A DNA stretch of 36,135 bases from RGIG7332 sp045589235 (GCA_045589235.1 JAZNOR010000007.1:1-36135); one strand, 5' to 3'; positions 17,660-26,039 are shown, counted from the first letter of the stretch. The notes: generated from the letters alone by a model not told the origin. Numbers and translations are program-made.

Positions 17660-18532
17660 ATGGTAGGAAAAAAATATACTTTCGGATGGTTACTCCGTAA
17701 CATCTTCATGTGGTTTATAGTTTTCATTATGCTCTTCCCACTCATTCATATGATTGCAGTTTCTCTTTCAAGCATGGCTGCTGTTACAAGAGCAGAAGTT
17801 TCATTCTGGCCTAAGGGCTTTAACCTTGAGGTTTACGGCAAAATTCTAAGTGACCCGATGATTTATACTGCGTATAAGAACACTATTCTTTATACTATCG
17901 TCGGTGTTGTCGCTTCGCTTTTCGTTCTCACCACAGGTGCTTATGCACTTAGTAAAAAGCGTTGTCCGTTTAGTAAGCAGATTAACATTTTGGTTCTTAT
18001 CACAATGTTCTTCGGTGGCGGTATGATTCCGTTATACCTCACTATTAAGTGGTTAGGAATGCTCGATACAATCTGGGCTGTTACCATTCCACATGCATTC
18101 GGTGCATACAATATGATTATTATGAGATCCTTCTTCCAGGCATATCCTGCCGAGATTGAGGAATCCGGTCGTCTTGACGGTCTTAATGATATTGGTGTTT
18201 TGTGGTACCTCGTACTTCCGACATCAACTGCTGTTCTTGCAACCATCGGTCTTTTCGTTGCAGTTGCTCAGTGGAACCAGTTTATGAGTCCGCTCCTCTA
18301 CTTAAATGACAACAGCAAGTATCCGCTTCAGCTCATACTCCGTCAGATTATCATGCAGAGTATTAACGAGTCGCAGGGCACTATGGCTGAAACCGTTAAG
18401 AGCACTAAGTTTGCTGAAGACTCTATTAAGTACGGTACAATCCTTGTTTCAATCATTCCGATTATCGCTGTATATCCGTGGTTACAGAAATACTTCGTTA
18501 AGGGCGTTATGATTGGTTCAGTTAAGGGTTAA
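17660..18532 (+). CDS. Carbohydrate ABC transporter permease, LplC/YtcP-type
   Basis: 290 residues, about six membrane helices, partner of the LplB-type permease 15 bases upstream; AAAGGAGG precedes its ATG. The coupling loop EIEESGRLDGLNDIGVLWYL carries the EAA-like motif, followed by a proline-rich step (VLPTSTAV). The C-terminus YFVKGVMIGSVKG is the standard ending of YtcP/LplC proteins. Together the two make the membrane channel of an oligosaccharide importer; in Bacillus and Paenibacillus such systems take up pectin-, rhamnogalacturonan- or similar-derived oligomers. Codon choice in this pair is more uniform than in neighbours, suggesting strong expression. Confidence 0.94.
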   Translation: MVGKKYTFGWLLRNIFMWFIVFIMLFPLIHMIAVSLSSMAAVTRAEVSFWPKGFNLEVYGKILSDPMIYTAYKNTILYTIVGVVASLFVLTTGAYALSKKRCPFSKQINILVLITMFFGGGMIPLYLTIKWLGMLDTIWAVTIPHAFGAYNMIIMRSFFQAYPAEIEESGRLDGLNDIGVLWYLVLPTSTAVLATIGLFVAVAQWNQFMSPLLYLNDNSKYPLQLILRQIIMQSINESQGTMAETVKSTKFAEDSIKYGTILVSIIPIIAVYPWLQKYFVKGVMIGSVKG

Positions 18533-18544
18533 TCAGTAAAAATT

Positions 18545-18581
18545 AAAATCGGTTAGAGATTTTCTCTAACCGATTTTTTTA
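18545..18581 (+). terminator. Bidirectional terminator after the permease operon
   Basis: ATCGGTTAGAGA and TCTCTAACCGAT form a 12-pair stem followed by TTTTTTT; A-rich sequence before it gives T-runs on the other strand. The ATPase gene converges on it. Confidence 0.9.
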
Positions 18582-21061
18582 TGCTTATTTTTTGCGTTAC
18601 GTTTAATGAATCTCACAATCTCGCCGACTAATATTACCGTAAAGCCACAAGCCAATATTTTAATCCACATTGCAAGAGTTAACGGCGTCGTTTTAAATAC
18701 CACACCACAGAACTGCACTATAACTATCTGCAAGGCAAGCGTTAAGACTATCACTGCAATCATAAGCTTATTTTTTAGCAGGTACTTGAAAGCACTTTCA
18801 TCACCAAGCTCCCGGCTGTTAAATGCATTAAATAACTGAAATACAACAAAAAGAGAGAAAATTATACTGCTACGTTCTTCCGCACTTGCTCCGCCGAGGA
18901 AATTGGTGAAGTTCTGTAAAAGTATAATAACAGCTATAAAAACTCCGTTTAATGCTATTCTTGAGAGCATATCGCTTGTTACAATTGCGCGGTCACGTGG
19001 TGTGGGATTGCGTTTCATAAGGTCATCGCGCATCGGCTCAAGGCCGAGAGTAAGCGCCGGTGGTCCGTCCATAATTAAATTTATCCAGAGAAGCTGAAGT
19101 GCGGTAAACGGAGATGAAAAGCCTGTAATAATCGAGCTTAAAATAACGAGTACAGACGATACATTGACCGTTAACTGAAACTGAATAAAACGCATAAAGT
19201 TATCGAATATCCCGCGCCCCCACTCAGTCGCACGAATAATTGTGCTGAATGAGTCGTCTATTAAGATTATATCGCTCGCTTCTTTGGAAACCTCAGTGCC
19301 CGTTATTCCCATTGCAATTCCTACATCTGCATTCTTGAGTGCCGGCGCATCGTTTATGCCGTCACCCGTTACCGCAACAACATTCCCAAGCTTTTTAAGC
19401 ATCTTAACGACACGCATCTTAACACCCGGTGTACTTCTCGCAATAACGCGAATACTTCCCAGTTTCTCAGCTAACTCGTCGTCATCCATCTCTTCAATCT
19501 GATATGCTTCTAAAGCAATTGTATTTTCATCTAAAATTCCAAGCTCATTTGCTATAGCCGAAGCGGTAACAATATTGTCACCGGTGAGCATTTTTACATC
19601 AATTCCGGCAGATTTGGCTTTAATTACTGCCTCTGCAACATCAGCACGAAGCGGGTCCTTTATTGCAACAAAGCCATCAAATACCATATTGGCTTCAATA
19701 AAATCACGCTCGTTCTCGAAATCAGGTGCCTCCTGTGGCTTTTTATGAGCAAAGCCGATTACTCGGTGTGCCTGTCTCTGGTGCTTCTCAATTTCCGTCT
19801 CAAAATAAGTTCTTTTCTCATCACTCATATTGCAGAATGATAATATCTTCTCAGGCGAACCCTTTGTATATATGATGTACTCATTTTTTGCCTCAATAAC
19901 AGTAGTCATATTCTTAGTCTCGGAAGAAAACGGATACGCATGCGCTATCTTGGCTTTGCCTCTTATTTTTCGATAGTCTGTTTTCGCCTTATTTAAAGCG
20001 ACAAGCAGCGCGCATTCGGTGGGATTTCCGATAAATTCTCTGCCTTCAACATTCGCAGTACTGTTTATCGCAAAGTTCTGTATAAGCGCTGTATCAGTCA
20101 TTTTTTCAGGCTCATATTTGCCATCTGCATCGCAAATCTCAACAACAGTCATACGATTTTCAGTGAGTGTTCCCGTTTTATCCGAGCAAATAACATTTAT
20201 ACAGCCAACCGTTTCGCTCGCCACCATCTTTTTAACCAATGCATTTTCCTTTGACATTTTTATAACATTTATAGCAAGCGATACTGCAACAATCGTAGGC
20301 AGTCCCTCAGGAACTGTAGCAACAATCAGAACGATGCTCGTTATAAATGCTTCACTTATTGTTAAGAACGAAGCTTCGCCTCTTATTACGAAGAATACAA
20401 CCTGAACTATAAAGGCGAGAATCGAAATTCCACTTCCTATGAAAGCTATAACCTTACCAAGCTTTGCAAGCTTTTCCTGAAGCGGGGTTGATGTATCATC
20501 TGTAGTTGTAAGCTCGCGCGCAATTTTACCAAACTCAGTACTGTCGCCAACCTGCGTTACAACCATTTTACCACTACCGCCTGTAACAAACGTGCCTGAA
20601 TAGAGCATATTTACTCTGTCTGCTACAGCAGTCTTCTCATTTACAATAACAACATCCGCCATTTTCTTAACCGGTAATGACTCACCGGTAAGCGATGATT
20701 CATCGACATTCAACTCGGTTGATGTGATAAGTCGACCATCAGCTGATAGCTTATCTCCCGTTTCAATAAAAACTATATCTCCGACAACAAGCTCACTCTG
20801 CGAAATCATTTGTACCTTGCCGCTGCGCAGTACTTTAACCTGAATATTCTCCTTCATGGCATTCAGCGCCTCAAATGCCTTCGCGCTTCTGCCCTCCATA
20901 ACTACTGTAATTATAACAGACAGCGCAATAGCAACAAAAATGCCAACACATTCTATAATATCCGCATGCCCTCCGTATGCAGCGCGAATTACATTTATCG
21001 CAACCGAAATTACACCCGCAACAATAAGTAAAAGCACCATAGGCTCTTTGCACGAATCCAC
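18566..21061 (-). CDS. P-type cation-transporting ATPase (Ca2+/Mn2+ type), main frame
   Basis: 831 codons carry nearly all of a type II P-type ATPase. Seen in order: first membrane pair, actuator motif TGES (125-128 of this frame), PEGLPTIV in M4 (251-258), phosphorylation site DKTGTLT with D294, nucleotide-binding domain, hinge GDGINDAPALKNADVGIAMG, and the C-terminal membrane helices. Such pumps export Ca2+ or Mn2+. The apparent start (GTG, MDSCKEPM) has no ribosome binding site and lacks the conserved N-terminal domain. That domain lies just upstream in another frame (21061-21216), so the gene is split by a one-base shift. Corrected length would be about 883 residues, normal for the family. 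The manganese riboswitch ahead of it supports Mn2+ as substrate or signal. Confidence 0.9.
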   Translation of the reverse strand: MDSCKEPMVLLLIVAGVISVAINVIRAAYGGHADIIECVGIFVAIALSVIITVVMEGRSAKAFEALNAMKENIQVKVLRSGKVQMISQSELVVGDIVFIETGDKLSADGRLITSTELNVDESSLTGESLPVKKMADVVIVNEKTAVADRVNMLYSGTFVTGGSGKMVVTQVGDSTEFGKIARELTTTDDTSTPLQEKLAKLGKVIAFIGSGISILAFIVQVVFFVIRGEASFLTISEAFITSIVLIVATVPEGLPTIVAVSLAINVIKMSKENALVKKMVASETVGCINVICSDKTGTLTENRMTVVEICDADGKYEPEKMTDTALIQNFAINSTANVEGREFIGNPTECALLVALNKAKTDYRKIRGKAKIAHAYPFSSETKNMTTVIEAKNEYIIYTKGSPEKILSFCNMSDEKRTYFETEIEKHQRQAHRVIGFAHKKPQEAPDFENERDFIEANMVFDGFVAIKDPLRADVAEAVIKAKSAGIDVKMLTGDNIVTASAIANELGILDENTIALEAYQIEEMDDDELAEKLGSIRVIARSTPGVKMRVVKMLKKLGNVVAVTGDGINDAPALKNADVGIAMGITGTEVSKEASDIILIDDSFSTIIRATEWGRGIFDNFMRFIQFQLTVNVSSVLVILSSIITGFSSPFTALQLLWINLIMDGPPALTLGLEPMRDDLMKRNPTPRDRAIVTSDMLSRIALNGVFIAVIILLQNFTNFLGGASAEERSSIIFSLFVVFQLFNAFNSRELGDESAFKYLLKNKLMIAVIVLTLALQIVIVQFCGVVFKTTPLTLAMWIKILACGFTVILVGEIVRFIKRNAKNKHKKIG

Positions 21062-21216
21062 TATCCTGCCAAATGTCGATCGTGGCTTTTCACGCGTAAA
21101 TTCATTTTTGCCATACTTTTTGCATTTTCTTCAATTTGTGCATCATTAAGTCCCTGCGTTCGGTCTACATTCAGTTCATTTAAAACTTCTTCTGCACTTT
21201 TTAGATAATACGCCAC
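21061..21216 (-). pseudogene. Frameshifted N-terminal segment of the P-type ATPase
   Basis: The real start of the ATPase is GTG 21216, 8 bases after AGGAGG, beginning VAYYLKSAEEVLNELNVDRT, the cation-ATPase N-terminal domain. At an A-run (plus-strand T-run 21117-21121, five bases) the family sequence changes frame. A sixth A would restore KKYGKNEFTREKPRSTFGRI and lead straight into the main frame. As written, translation stops at 21061. The cause is either a real frameshift mutation, slippage, or a homopolymer error in the sequence. Confidence 0.85.
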
Positions 21217-21240
21217 TTTCAATTCCTCCTTCAAAAATAA

Positions 21241-21389
21241 AACCAGACCCACATATAGCGCAAACTATATGTGAGTCTGGTTAATTAAGACAAGCCAGAA
21301 TGCGAAAATGTTCGCAAGCACGATTGTTGACTTGACACGCATAAATTTTATGCGCCAACTACTCCCTCACAGAGCCGATACTTTTATTG
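21241..21389 (-). promoter_or_regulatory. yybP-ykoY (manganese) riboswitch with terminator
   Basis: The minus-strand leader of the ATPase has the conserved parts of the yybP-ykoY element: GAGGGAGTAG near its 5' side (21370-21361), a hairpin GCGCATAAA/TTTATGCG, and the second conserved segment TGTCAAGTCAACAATC. The 3' part is a long stem, AACCAGACTCACATATAG with CTATATGTGGGTCTGGTT, followed by TTATTTTT, an intrinsic terminator just before the ribosome binding site. This family is known to sense Mn2+ and often precedes P-type ATPases. Binding would be expected to favour readthrough and so induce the exporter; that switching mode is inference. Confidence 0.8.
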
Positions 21390-21395
21390 GAAAAA

Positions 21396-21424
21396 ATTAT
21401 AACACAAATAAATTTAAAAAGCAA
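21396..21424 (-). promoter_or_regulatory. Promoter of the riboswitch-ATPase transcript
   Basis: On the minus strand: -35 TTGCTT (21424-21419), 17-base spacer, -10 TATAAT (21401-21396). Transcription starts about 20 bases before the conserved riboswitch core. Confidence 0.7.
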
Positions 21425-21446
21425 TAGAAATTTTATTCAAAGAGCG

Positions 21447-21475
21447 TTGCTATTATTCCCCATTTGAAGTATAAT
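21447..21475 (+). promoter_or_regulatory. Promoter of the DUF1015/amidohydrolase operon
   Basis: -35 TTGCTA (21447-21452), 17-base spacer, -10 TATAAT (21470-21475), 37 bases before the start codon. It is divergent from the ATPase promoter. Confidence 0.7.
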
Positions 21476-21512
21476 ATTTCTATAAGTTTATAAAAATAAG
21501 GAGGATAAATTT

Positions 21513-22772
21513 ATGAATAAAGCTACCTTTTCTCAAGGTGATCTCTTAATCCCCAAGAATTCTGATTTAACTAAATGGAGCGTTGTTGCATGCGACCAGT
21601 ATACCTCTCAACCGGAATACTGGGACGAGGTTGAAAATGTTGTTGGTGACGCTCCGTCAACACTTCGCATTACATTGCCGGAAATTTTTCTCGAAGGTGA
21701 CGATGTTGCAGAGAGAATTGAAGCCATCAACGCCACTATGAATAACTATCTTTCAAGCGACCTTTTCCGCGAAATCAATGGAAAATACATATATGTTGAG
21801 CGTACTCAGCATAACGGCGTTGTCCGCCACGGCCTTATGGGTGTGGTTGACCTTGAGGATTATGATTATAACAAAGGCGCTCAGACTCCAATTCGTGCAA
21901 CTGAGGGCACAGTTCTTGAGCGTATCCCTCCACGTGTTCGTGTTCGTGAAAATGCTTCTCTTGAACTCCCACACATTATGCTTTTAATTGACGATGGTGA
22001 CAAGACTGTTATCGAACCTCTTGAAACTGAAAAATCCCGTTTTGAGCTTGCTTATGATTTTACTCTCATGCAGGATAGCGGTTCAATCCGCGGCTATATT
22101 GTAGATGACGAGGCTGCAAAGAGAATTGATGCTGCAATCGCAAAGCTTTCTGATGCAGATTCATTCTATAAAAAGTATAATGCACCGAGCGACCGTGGTG
22201 TTCTCACCTTCGCAGTTGGTGACGGTAACCATTCACTTGCAACTGCTAGAGAGTGCTATATGCGCACAAAGAAAGCGCTCGGCGACGCCGCACTTTCACA
22301 TCCGTCACGCTATGCGCTTGTTGAGCTCACCAATGTTCACGATAAATCTCTCGTTTTCGAGCCGATTCATCGCGTTGTTTTCGATGTTGATCCGAATGCA
22401 ATGATTGATGCGCTCTCTAAGTACTATGAGCTTTCCGATGAGGGGCAGAGCTTTGTTATCGTTAACGGCGACGAGAAGAAAGAAGTACATATTAAGAATG
22501 CGCCGACTAACCTCGCAGTAGGCACATTGCAGAAATTTATTGATGACTACATCAAAGAAAACGGCGGCCGTGTTGACTATATCCACGGCGACGATGTTGT
22601 CGAAGAATTGTCACGCGATGCAAAGAACATTGGTTTCTTACTCCCACCAATGCTTAAAGAAGAGCTCTTCCCGACCGTTATTTTAGATGGTGCGCTTCCG
22701 CGTAAGACCTTCTCAATGGGTCATGCTTACGACAAGCGTTTCTATCTTGAGGCACGCAAAATCACAAAATAG
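21513..22772 (+). CDS. DUF1015 family protein
   Basis: 419 residues, the usual DUF1015 length, starting at ATG after AAGGAGGATAAATTT. Family marks are the N-terminal KWSVVACDQYTSQPEYW (21-37), RVRVRENASLELPHIMLLID (141-160) and the conserved GDGNHSLATA (236-245), reminiscent of a ParB/Srx-like GDGHHR motif. No biochemical role is established that I can name. In other Clostridia it is often found near serine biosynthesis genes, which are not seen here. It is cytoplasmic, with no signal or membrane segment. It is followed after 8 bases by an amidohydrolase, so the two are probably co-transcribed. Confidence 0.88.
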   Translation: MNKATFSQGDLLIPKNSDLTKWSVVACDQYTSQPEYWDEVENVVGDAPSTLRITLPEIFLEGDDVAERIEAINATMNNYLSSDLFREINGKYIYVERTQHNGVVRHGLMGVVDLEDYDYNKGAQTPIRATEGTVLERIPPRVRVRENASLELPHIMLLIDDGDKTVIEPLETEKSRFELAYDFTLMQDSGSIRGYIVDDEAAKRIDAAIAKLSDADSFYKKYNAPSDRGVLTFAVGDGNHSLATARECYMRTKKALGDAALSHPSRYALVELTNVHDKSLVFEPIHRVVFDVDPNAMIDALSKYYELSDEGQSFVIVNGDEKKEVHIKNAPTNLAVGTLQKFIDDYIKENGGRVDYIHGDDVVEELSRDAKNIGFLLPPMLKEELFPTVILDGALPRKTFSMGHAYDKRFYLEARKITK

Positions 22773-22780
22773 GTGATATT

Positions 22781-24397
22781 ATGACAACACTTTATTATAA
22801 CGGCAACATCCATTCCATGGATGAAAATTTAAGCACATATTCTGCAATGGTGGTATGTGGCGGCAAAATCGTTGACTTAGGTGAAAAGAATGAGCTTATC
22901 GCTCGCTATCCCGATGCCGATTTGTGCGATTTAGCCGGAAAATGCATAATTCCCGGTCTTTATGACACCCATGCGCATCTTTTTATGGCGGCAGATAGTG
23001 AAGGTGATGGAGAGCTTTTTATTCCAACCTCTGTTGCAGAGCTTCTTGAGGATTTGAAAAAGCGCGTTGCAACTCTTCCCGAGGGCACTTGGATTGGCTA
23101 TAAAAACACATATCCCCTCCGTTTAGATGAGCTTCGTTATCCGACAAAAGATGAACTTGATGCAATTGCACCAAATCATCCTGTCGCAGTTGACGGATTT
23201 TATTCGGCTCAGCTTAACACCTGCGCGCTAAATTCTCTTGATTTAACTGATTTGCCCATTGGCGGAAAGGTTTTAACTAATGAAAGAGGCGAAAGAACCG
23301 GTGTTCTTTTAAATTGTTTTCGTATGCTGGTTAAATATTACCCTACAAGAAAAGAAAAGCCGCTTGATAAAGCAGTTTTGGAAGTAATGGCAGAGTATAA
23401 TAAAAACGGCATTACCTCCATTGTAGAGCCAATGTCACACATTTCCGGCATTTCTGCAGTAGAAAAACTTCAGGCTGAAGAAAAACAAACAGTTCGCATA
23501 CGTTATACCTTAATGGCTCCGCCAAAAGCGCAACACGAAGAATTCGAGAAAAGTGTTGAATTGCTTAAATTTGCAAATCCTGATTTTGCGCGTCTTAACT
23601 TCCTTAAAAATACAGTTGATGGTGGTATTTTAACAGGTACTTCACATATGGATGGCGAATATGATAATCTTACTGAAATTTTCGCCTTATACGGTATTGA
23701 TAAGAAAACCTGGCGCGGTAATTTAGTTACCGATACCCCGGTTTTAACCGAGTCAATAAAGCTTGCGCAAAGATTAGGCTTGCAATATGGTGCACATTGT
23801 GTGGGTACCGGTGCATCACGAAAGCTGATTGAAGCTTATAAAAAAGTCGGCAATACCAAAGATGCTCGTCACACGATTTTGCATGCGGACTTCTTATCTC
23901 CCGATATGATAGAGAACGCAAAGGCTCTTGATTTAACTATTTTGTTTCAGCCTGCATGGCATTATATGGATGCACCATTCTTGGATAAAATTTTAACCCC
24001 GCTTGAGTGCTCATATTTTATGCCGTATGCCAATATTTTAAATTCCGGTGTTCACATGGCAGCAGGAAGCGACCATATGGTTAAATACGATGCTGTCAAA
24101 TCAGTAAATCCTTATCATCCGTTTATCGCTCTTTATAATATGATTACGTGTAAATCACGTGACGGAAATGCATATAATGCTGAGCAGAAAATAAGCCGCG
24201 AAGAAGCGCTTCTGTGCTATACTCGTTATGCGGCATGGTCTACCTTTGATGAAAAGCTCTTCGCCTCACTTGCAAAGGGGCTTCGCGCTGACTTCCTCAT
24301 ATTAGACCGCGATTATTTTACCTGTCCTGAAGATGAAATTAAGGATATTAAACCGCTAAAAACATATATTGACGGCAACTGCGTTTACAGCGCATAA
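22781..24397 (+). CDS. Amidohydrolase family protein (YtcJ-like)
   Basis: 538 residues with the composite beta-sandwich and TIM-barrel layout of metal-dependent amidohydrolases of the YtcJ group (amidohydrolase_3). The N-terminal strand region YYNGNIHSMD is typical, and the metal-binding DTHAHL (62-67) has H64 and H66. Later ligands are likely in GAHCVGTGA, HTILHADF and AAGSDHM (about 420-430). The C-terminal ADFLILDRDYF followed by TYIDGNCVY is the usual return to the beta-sandwich. Substrates of YtcJ relatives are mostly unknown amides or carbamates; none can be assigned. Second gene of the DUF1015 operon, ending at a strong terminator. Confidence 0.88.
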   Translation: MTTLYYNGNIHSMDENLSTYSAMVVCGGKIVDLGEKNELIARYPDADLCDLAGKCIIPGLYDTHAHLFMAADSEGDGELFIPTSVAELLEDLKKRVATLPEGTWIGYKNTYPLRLDELRYPTKDELDAIAPNHPVAVDGFYSAQLNTCALNSLDLTDLPIGGKVLTNERGERTGVLLNCFRMLVKYYPTRKEKPLDKAVLEVMAEYNKNGITSIVEPMSHISGISAVEKLQAEEKQTVRIRYTLMAPPKAQHEEFEKSVELLKFANPDFARLNFLKNTVDGGILTGTSHMDGEYDNLTEIFALYGIDKKTWRGNLVTDTPVLTESIKLAQRLGLQYGAHCVGTGASRKLIEAYKKVGNTKDARHTILHADFLSPDMIENAKALDLTILFQPAWHYMDAPFLDKILTPLECSYFMPYANILNSGVHMAAGSDHMVKYDAVKSVNPYHPFIALYNMITCKSRDGNAYNAEQKISREEALLCYTRYAAWSTFDEKLFASLAKGLRADFLILDRDYFTCPEDEIKDIKPLKTYIDGNCVYSA

Positions 24398-24398
24398 T

Positions 24399-24436
24399 AA
24401 AAAAGCGATTGGGAATACCCCAATCGCTTTTAATTT
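24399..24436. terminator. Bidirectional terminator between amidohydrolase and small peptide genes
   Basis: AAAAAAGCGATTGGG and CCCAATCGCTTTT pair around a short loop, followed by T-rich sequence on both strands. Genes converge on it from both sides. Confidence 0.88.
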
Positions 24437-24437
24437 T

Positions 24438-24578
24438 TTAGAATCCCCAACCGTTGTAATCTGAACCTTCGCCTTCACCTTCGCCGCCGTCAATCAATCC
24501 GTCATCAGCCTGCTCAGATGTTGCAATAATGTCTTCATACATTGCGGTTAAATAAAACTTTGGCTCTTCGTATATCAT
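24438..24578 (-). CDS. 46-residue acidic Gly-rich peptide
   Basis: A small gene starting at ATG 24578, 8 bases after AGGAG, whose Shine-Dalgarno overlaps the stop codon of the LRR gene. It is therefore translationally coupled to that gene. The peptide begins MIYEEPKFYLTAMYEDIIAT, then is acidic and glycine-rich (GGEGEGEG), and ends SDYNGWGF. There is no signal peptide, membrane segment or cysteine. Short Clostridial peptides of the form M-Y-E-x-P...DII-TS are familiar to me, but I know no assigned function. The leader-like front and aromatic tail would also suit a modified-peptide precursor, yet no modifying enzyme is encoded nearby. Confidence 0.7.
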   Translation of the reverse strand: MIYEEPKFYLTAMYEDIIATSEQADDGLIDGGEGEGEGSDYNGWGF

Positions 24579-24589
24579 TCTAGTCTCTC

Positions 24590-25789
24590 CTATTTAATAA
24601 AATTACTAACTTTTCTTGTTTTCTCAACGCCGAGGATTTCAGTTCCGTCTTTGAGTAAAACAAACGCCTGAACGGTTATCGGAGTGTTAAACGCGCTGTT
24701 CGGGATATTCCAGATTGAATATGTTGAGAAATACTTGGATTCCGAGAAAATATCACTCGGTGCATAATTTGTTATTGCCGCGCCGTTTTTGCCGACAAGA
24801 CCCGAGTAAACATTCTTTGTTGCAATTCGCTTTTTAATGCCGTTAATTGTTATGTAAAAGCCCGTTTCTTTGTAATCTTTAAGGCTGTCAACGGTTGAAA
24901 TAAAGCGAATATCACTCTTTTCGCTGCTCGACGATGTTCCGTCTGTTATTTGAAATTTGAGATTGAGCAACCCACATTTCATTTTTGCATCTTTCTTATA
25001 CTTTTCAATTTTTACCTTAGCTTCTTCAACAGATAATAATGTGTCATTTGCAACTGTATCAATTTCTGCATTTACTTTATTAATTTCTACAGCAACTTCA
25101 TACGACCCATCAGCAAGCTTCTTCATCTCATCCGTTGCATCTTCTGCGTAAGTTAAAGTTTCTTCATTGTTTTTTAAAAAATGAAAAGTTGCTTTGTTTA
25201 AATACTCAGTATTGCAATCTCCAATTTTTATACTATTCCAACTTTTTTTAGTTCCATTATAATATATATTAGTTAAAGCATGGCAACCATTAAAAGCATA
25301 CGCGGTAATAGTTTTTACATTTTCACCTATATATAAAGTAGATAACTTATAACAACAACTAATAGCACTTCCTCCTATGGTTATTACGCCATCTGGAATC
25401 GTCAAAGTTCTGATATTATCACAGCCCCAAAATGCATAGTCGTCAATTCTTGTTACGCTATCGCTTATAACAACATCTATGAGGTTATCATAAGACCGAA
25501 ATGCATACTTGCATATATTGGTCACACCGTCTTCAATAATTACTTTGTTGATTGAATCTCGGGAGTATGTATACCACGGCACTACGCTTCCATCGTGCCA
25601 TTTCCACATATCACCTGTACCGCTAATTGTAAGTGTCCCCTCGTCGTCAAGCGTCCAGGTTAAATTATCTCCACACTCGCCAGATCTAACAATTTTTGCC
25701 GCACTTGCAAGCATTGTTGTCTGCGGTAAAAATGACAATACGAATGCTATGCAGATAATTAAAGAAGTGACTTTTTTGATTGCTTTCAT
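24590..25789 (-). CDS. Secreted BspA-like leucine-rich-repeat protein
   Basis: 399 residues from ATG 25789, which follows GGGAGGATTG; the frame extends to 25804, but only through the ribosome binding site. Residues 1 to about 31 are a signal peptide (ending MLASAA). Next comes SGECGDNLTWTLDDEGTLTI and ISGTGDM, the usual prelude of BspA-type repeats, then about four LRR_5 repeats (about 90-190) with IPDGVITIGG-like units. A helical charged linker (about 205-265) follows. The C-terminal domain (about 270-399) contains SDIRFISTVDSL and AFVLLKDGTEILG, a module I know only from secreted Clostridial proteins. No anchor is visible, so it is probably released or bound non-covalently. The LRR part is more A/T-rich than the rest. 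Confidence 0.85.
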   Translation of the reverse strand: MKAIKKVTSLIICIAFVLSFLPQTTMLASAAKIVRSGECGDNLTWTLDDEGTLTISGTGDMWKWHDGSVVPWYTYSRDSINKVIIEDGVTNICKYAFRSYDNLIDVVISDSVTRIDDYAFWGCDNIRTLTIPDGVITIGGSAISCCYKLSTLYIGENVKTITAYAFNGCHALTNIYYNGTKKSWNSIKIGDCNTEYLNKATFHFLKNNEETLTYAEDATDEMKKLADGSYEVAVEINKVNAEIDTVANDTLLSVEEAKVKIEKYKKDAKMKCGLLNLKFQITDGTSSSSEKSDIRFISTVDSLKDYKETGFYITINGIKKRIATKNVYSGLVGKNGAAITNYAPSDIFSESKYFSTYSIWNIPNSAFNTPITVQAFVLLKDGTEILGVEKTRKVSNFIK

Positions 25790-26004
25790 AATCAATCCTC
25801 CCAAAAATTAAAAAGTGCACCCACCGAAATGAGCGCACAAAAAACGCAAATTCCGATAGTCGCCAAACTAACTATACAAATGGGTTATACACTTGTCATT
25901 GTGAAATTTGCGTTTTTAACAAATACAACAATGACAAGTATCGGCAAAAAAGGGTATAGATATACCCCTAATAACCCATTTTTTATTTATTCAGTTAGTT
26001 TGGC
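25790..26004 (-). promoter_or_regulatory. Highly structured leader RNA with attenuator ahead of the LRR gene
   Basis: This gene-free stretch holds nested complementary segments. Outer stem GCCAAACTAACT (25862-25873 with 25993-26004), then ATGGGTTAT (25880-25888 with 25971-25979), then ACTTGTCATTG (25891-25901 with 25929-25939), plus a GGGTATA/TATACCC hairpin (25952-25967). In addition AATTTGCGTTTTT (25905-25917, inside a hairpin loop) is complementary to 25840-25852 outside the outer stem, and CCGATA/TATCGG (25853-25858, 25939-25944) pair likewise, giving pseudoknots or alternative folds. On the minus strand this is followed by a terminator hairpin and the ribosome binding site. It fits no riboswitch class I recognise. 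Confidence 0.65.
25803..25838 (-). terminator. Attenuator terminator in the LRR leader
   Basis: On the minus strand GTGCGCTCAT and GTGGGTGCAC pair (three wobble pairs) around TTCG, followed by TTTTTAATTTTT, and end about 5 bases before the GGGAGG ribosome binding site. A terminator between promoter and start codon implies regulated readthrough. Confidence 0.7.
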
Positions 26005-26010
26005 AAAAAT

Positions 26011-26039
26011 ATCATACCACCTTTTTATAAATTTATCAA
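26011..26039 (-). promoter_or_regulatory. Promoter of the LRR leader transcript
   Basis: On the minus strand: -35 TTGATA (26039-26034), 17-base spacer, -10 TATGAT (26016-26011). The predicted start, about 7 bases on, falls at the first base of the outer stem of the leader, so the RNA would begin with that stem. Confidence 0.7.

Noticed and set aside
21110..21130. Programmed -1 frameshift in the ATPase mRNA
   Set aside because: In the zero frame the site reads A AAA AGT, not a canonical slippery heptamer, and P-type ATPases are not known to use one. A plain indel or sequence error is simpler.
25840..26004. c-di-GMP (GEMM) riboswitch ahead of the LRR gene
   Set aside because: An ACGCAAA segment recalls GEMM, but the two-hairpin arrangement, tetraloop and receptor and the rest of the core are absent.
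25862..26004. CRISPR or transposon end repeats
   Set aside because: The repeats are inverted and nested, not regularly spaced direct repeats, and no cas or transposase gene is in the window. A MITE cannot be excluded, but the promoter and terminator placement favours a leader RNA.
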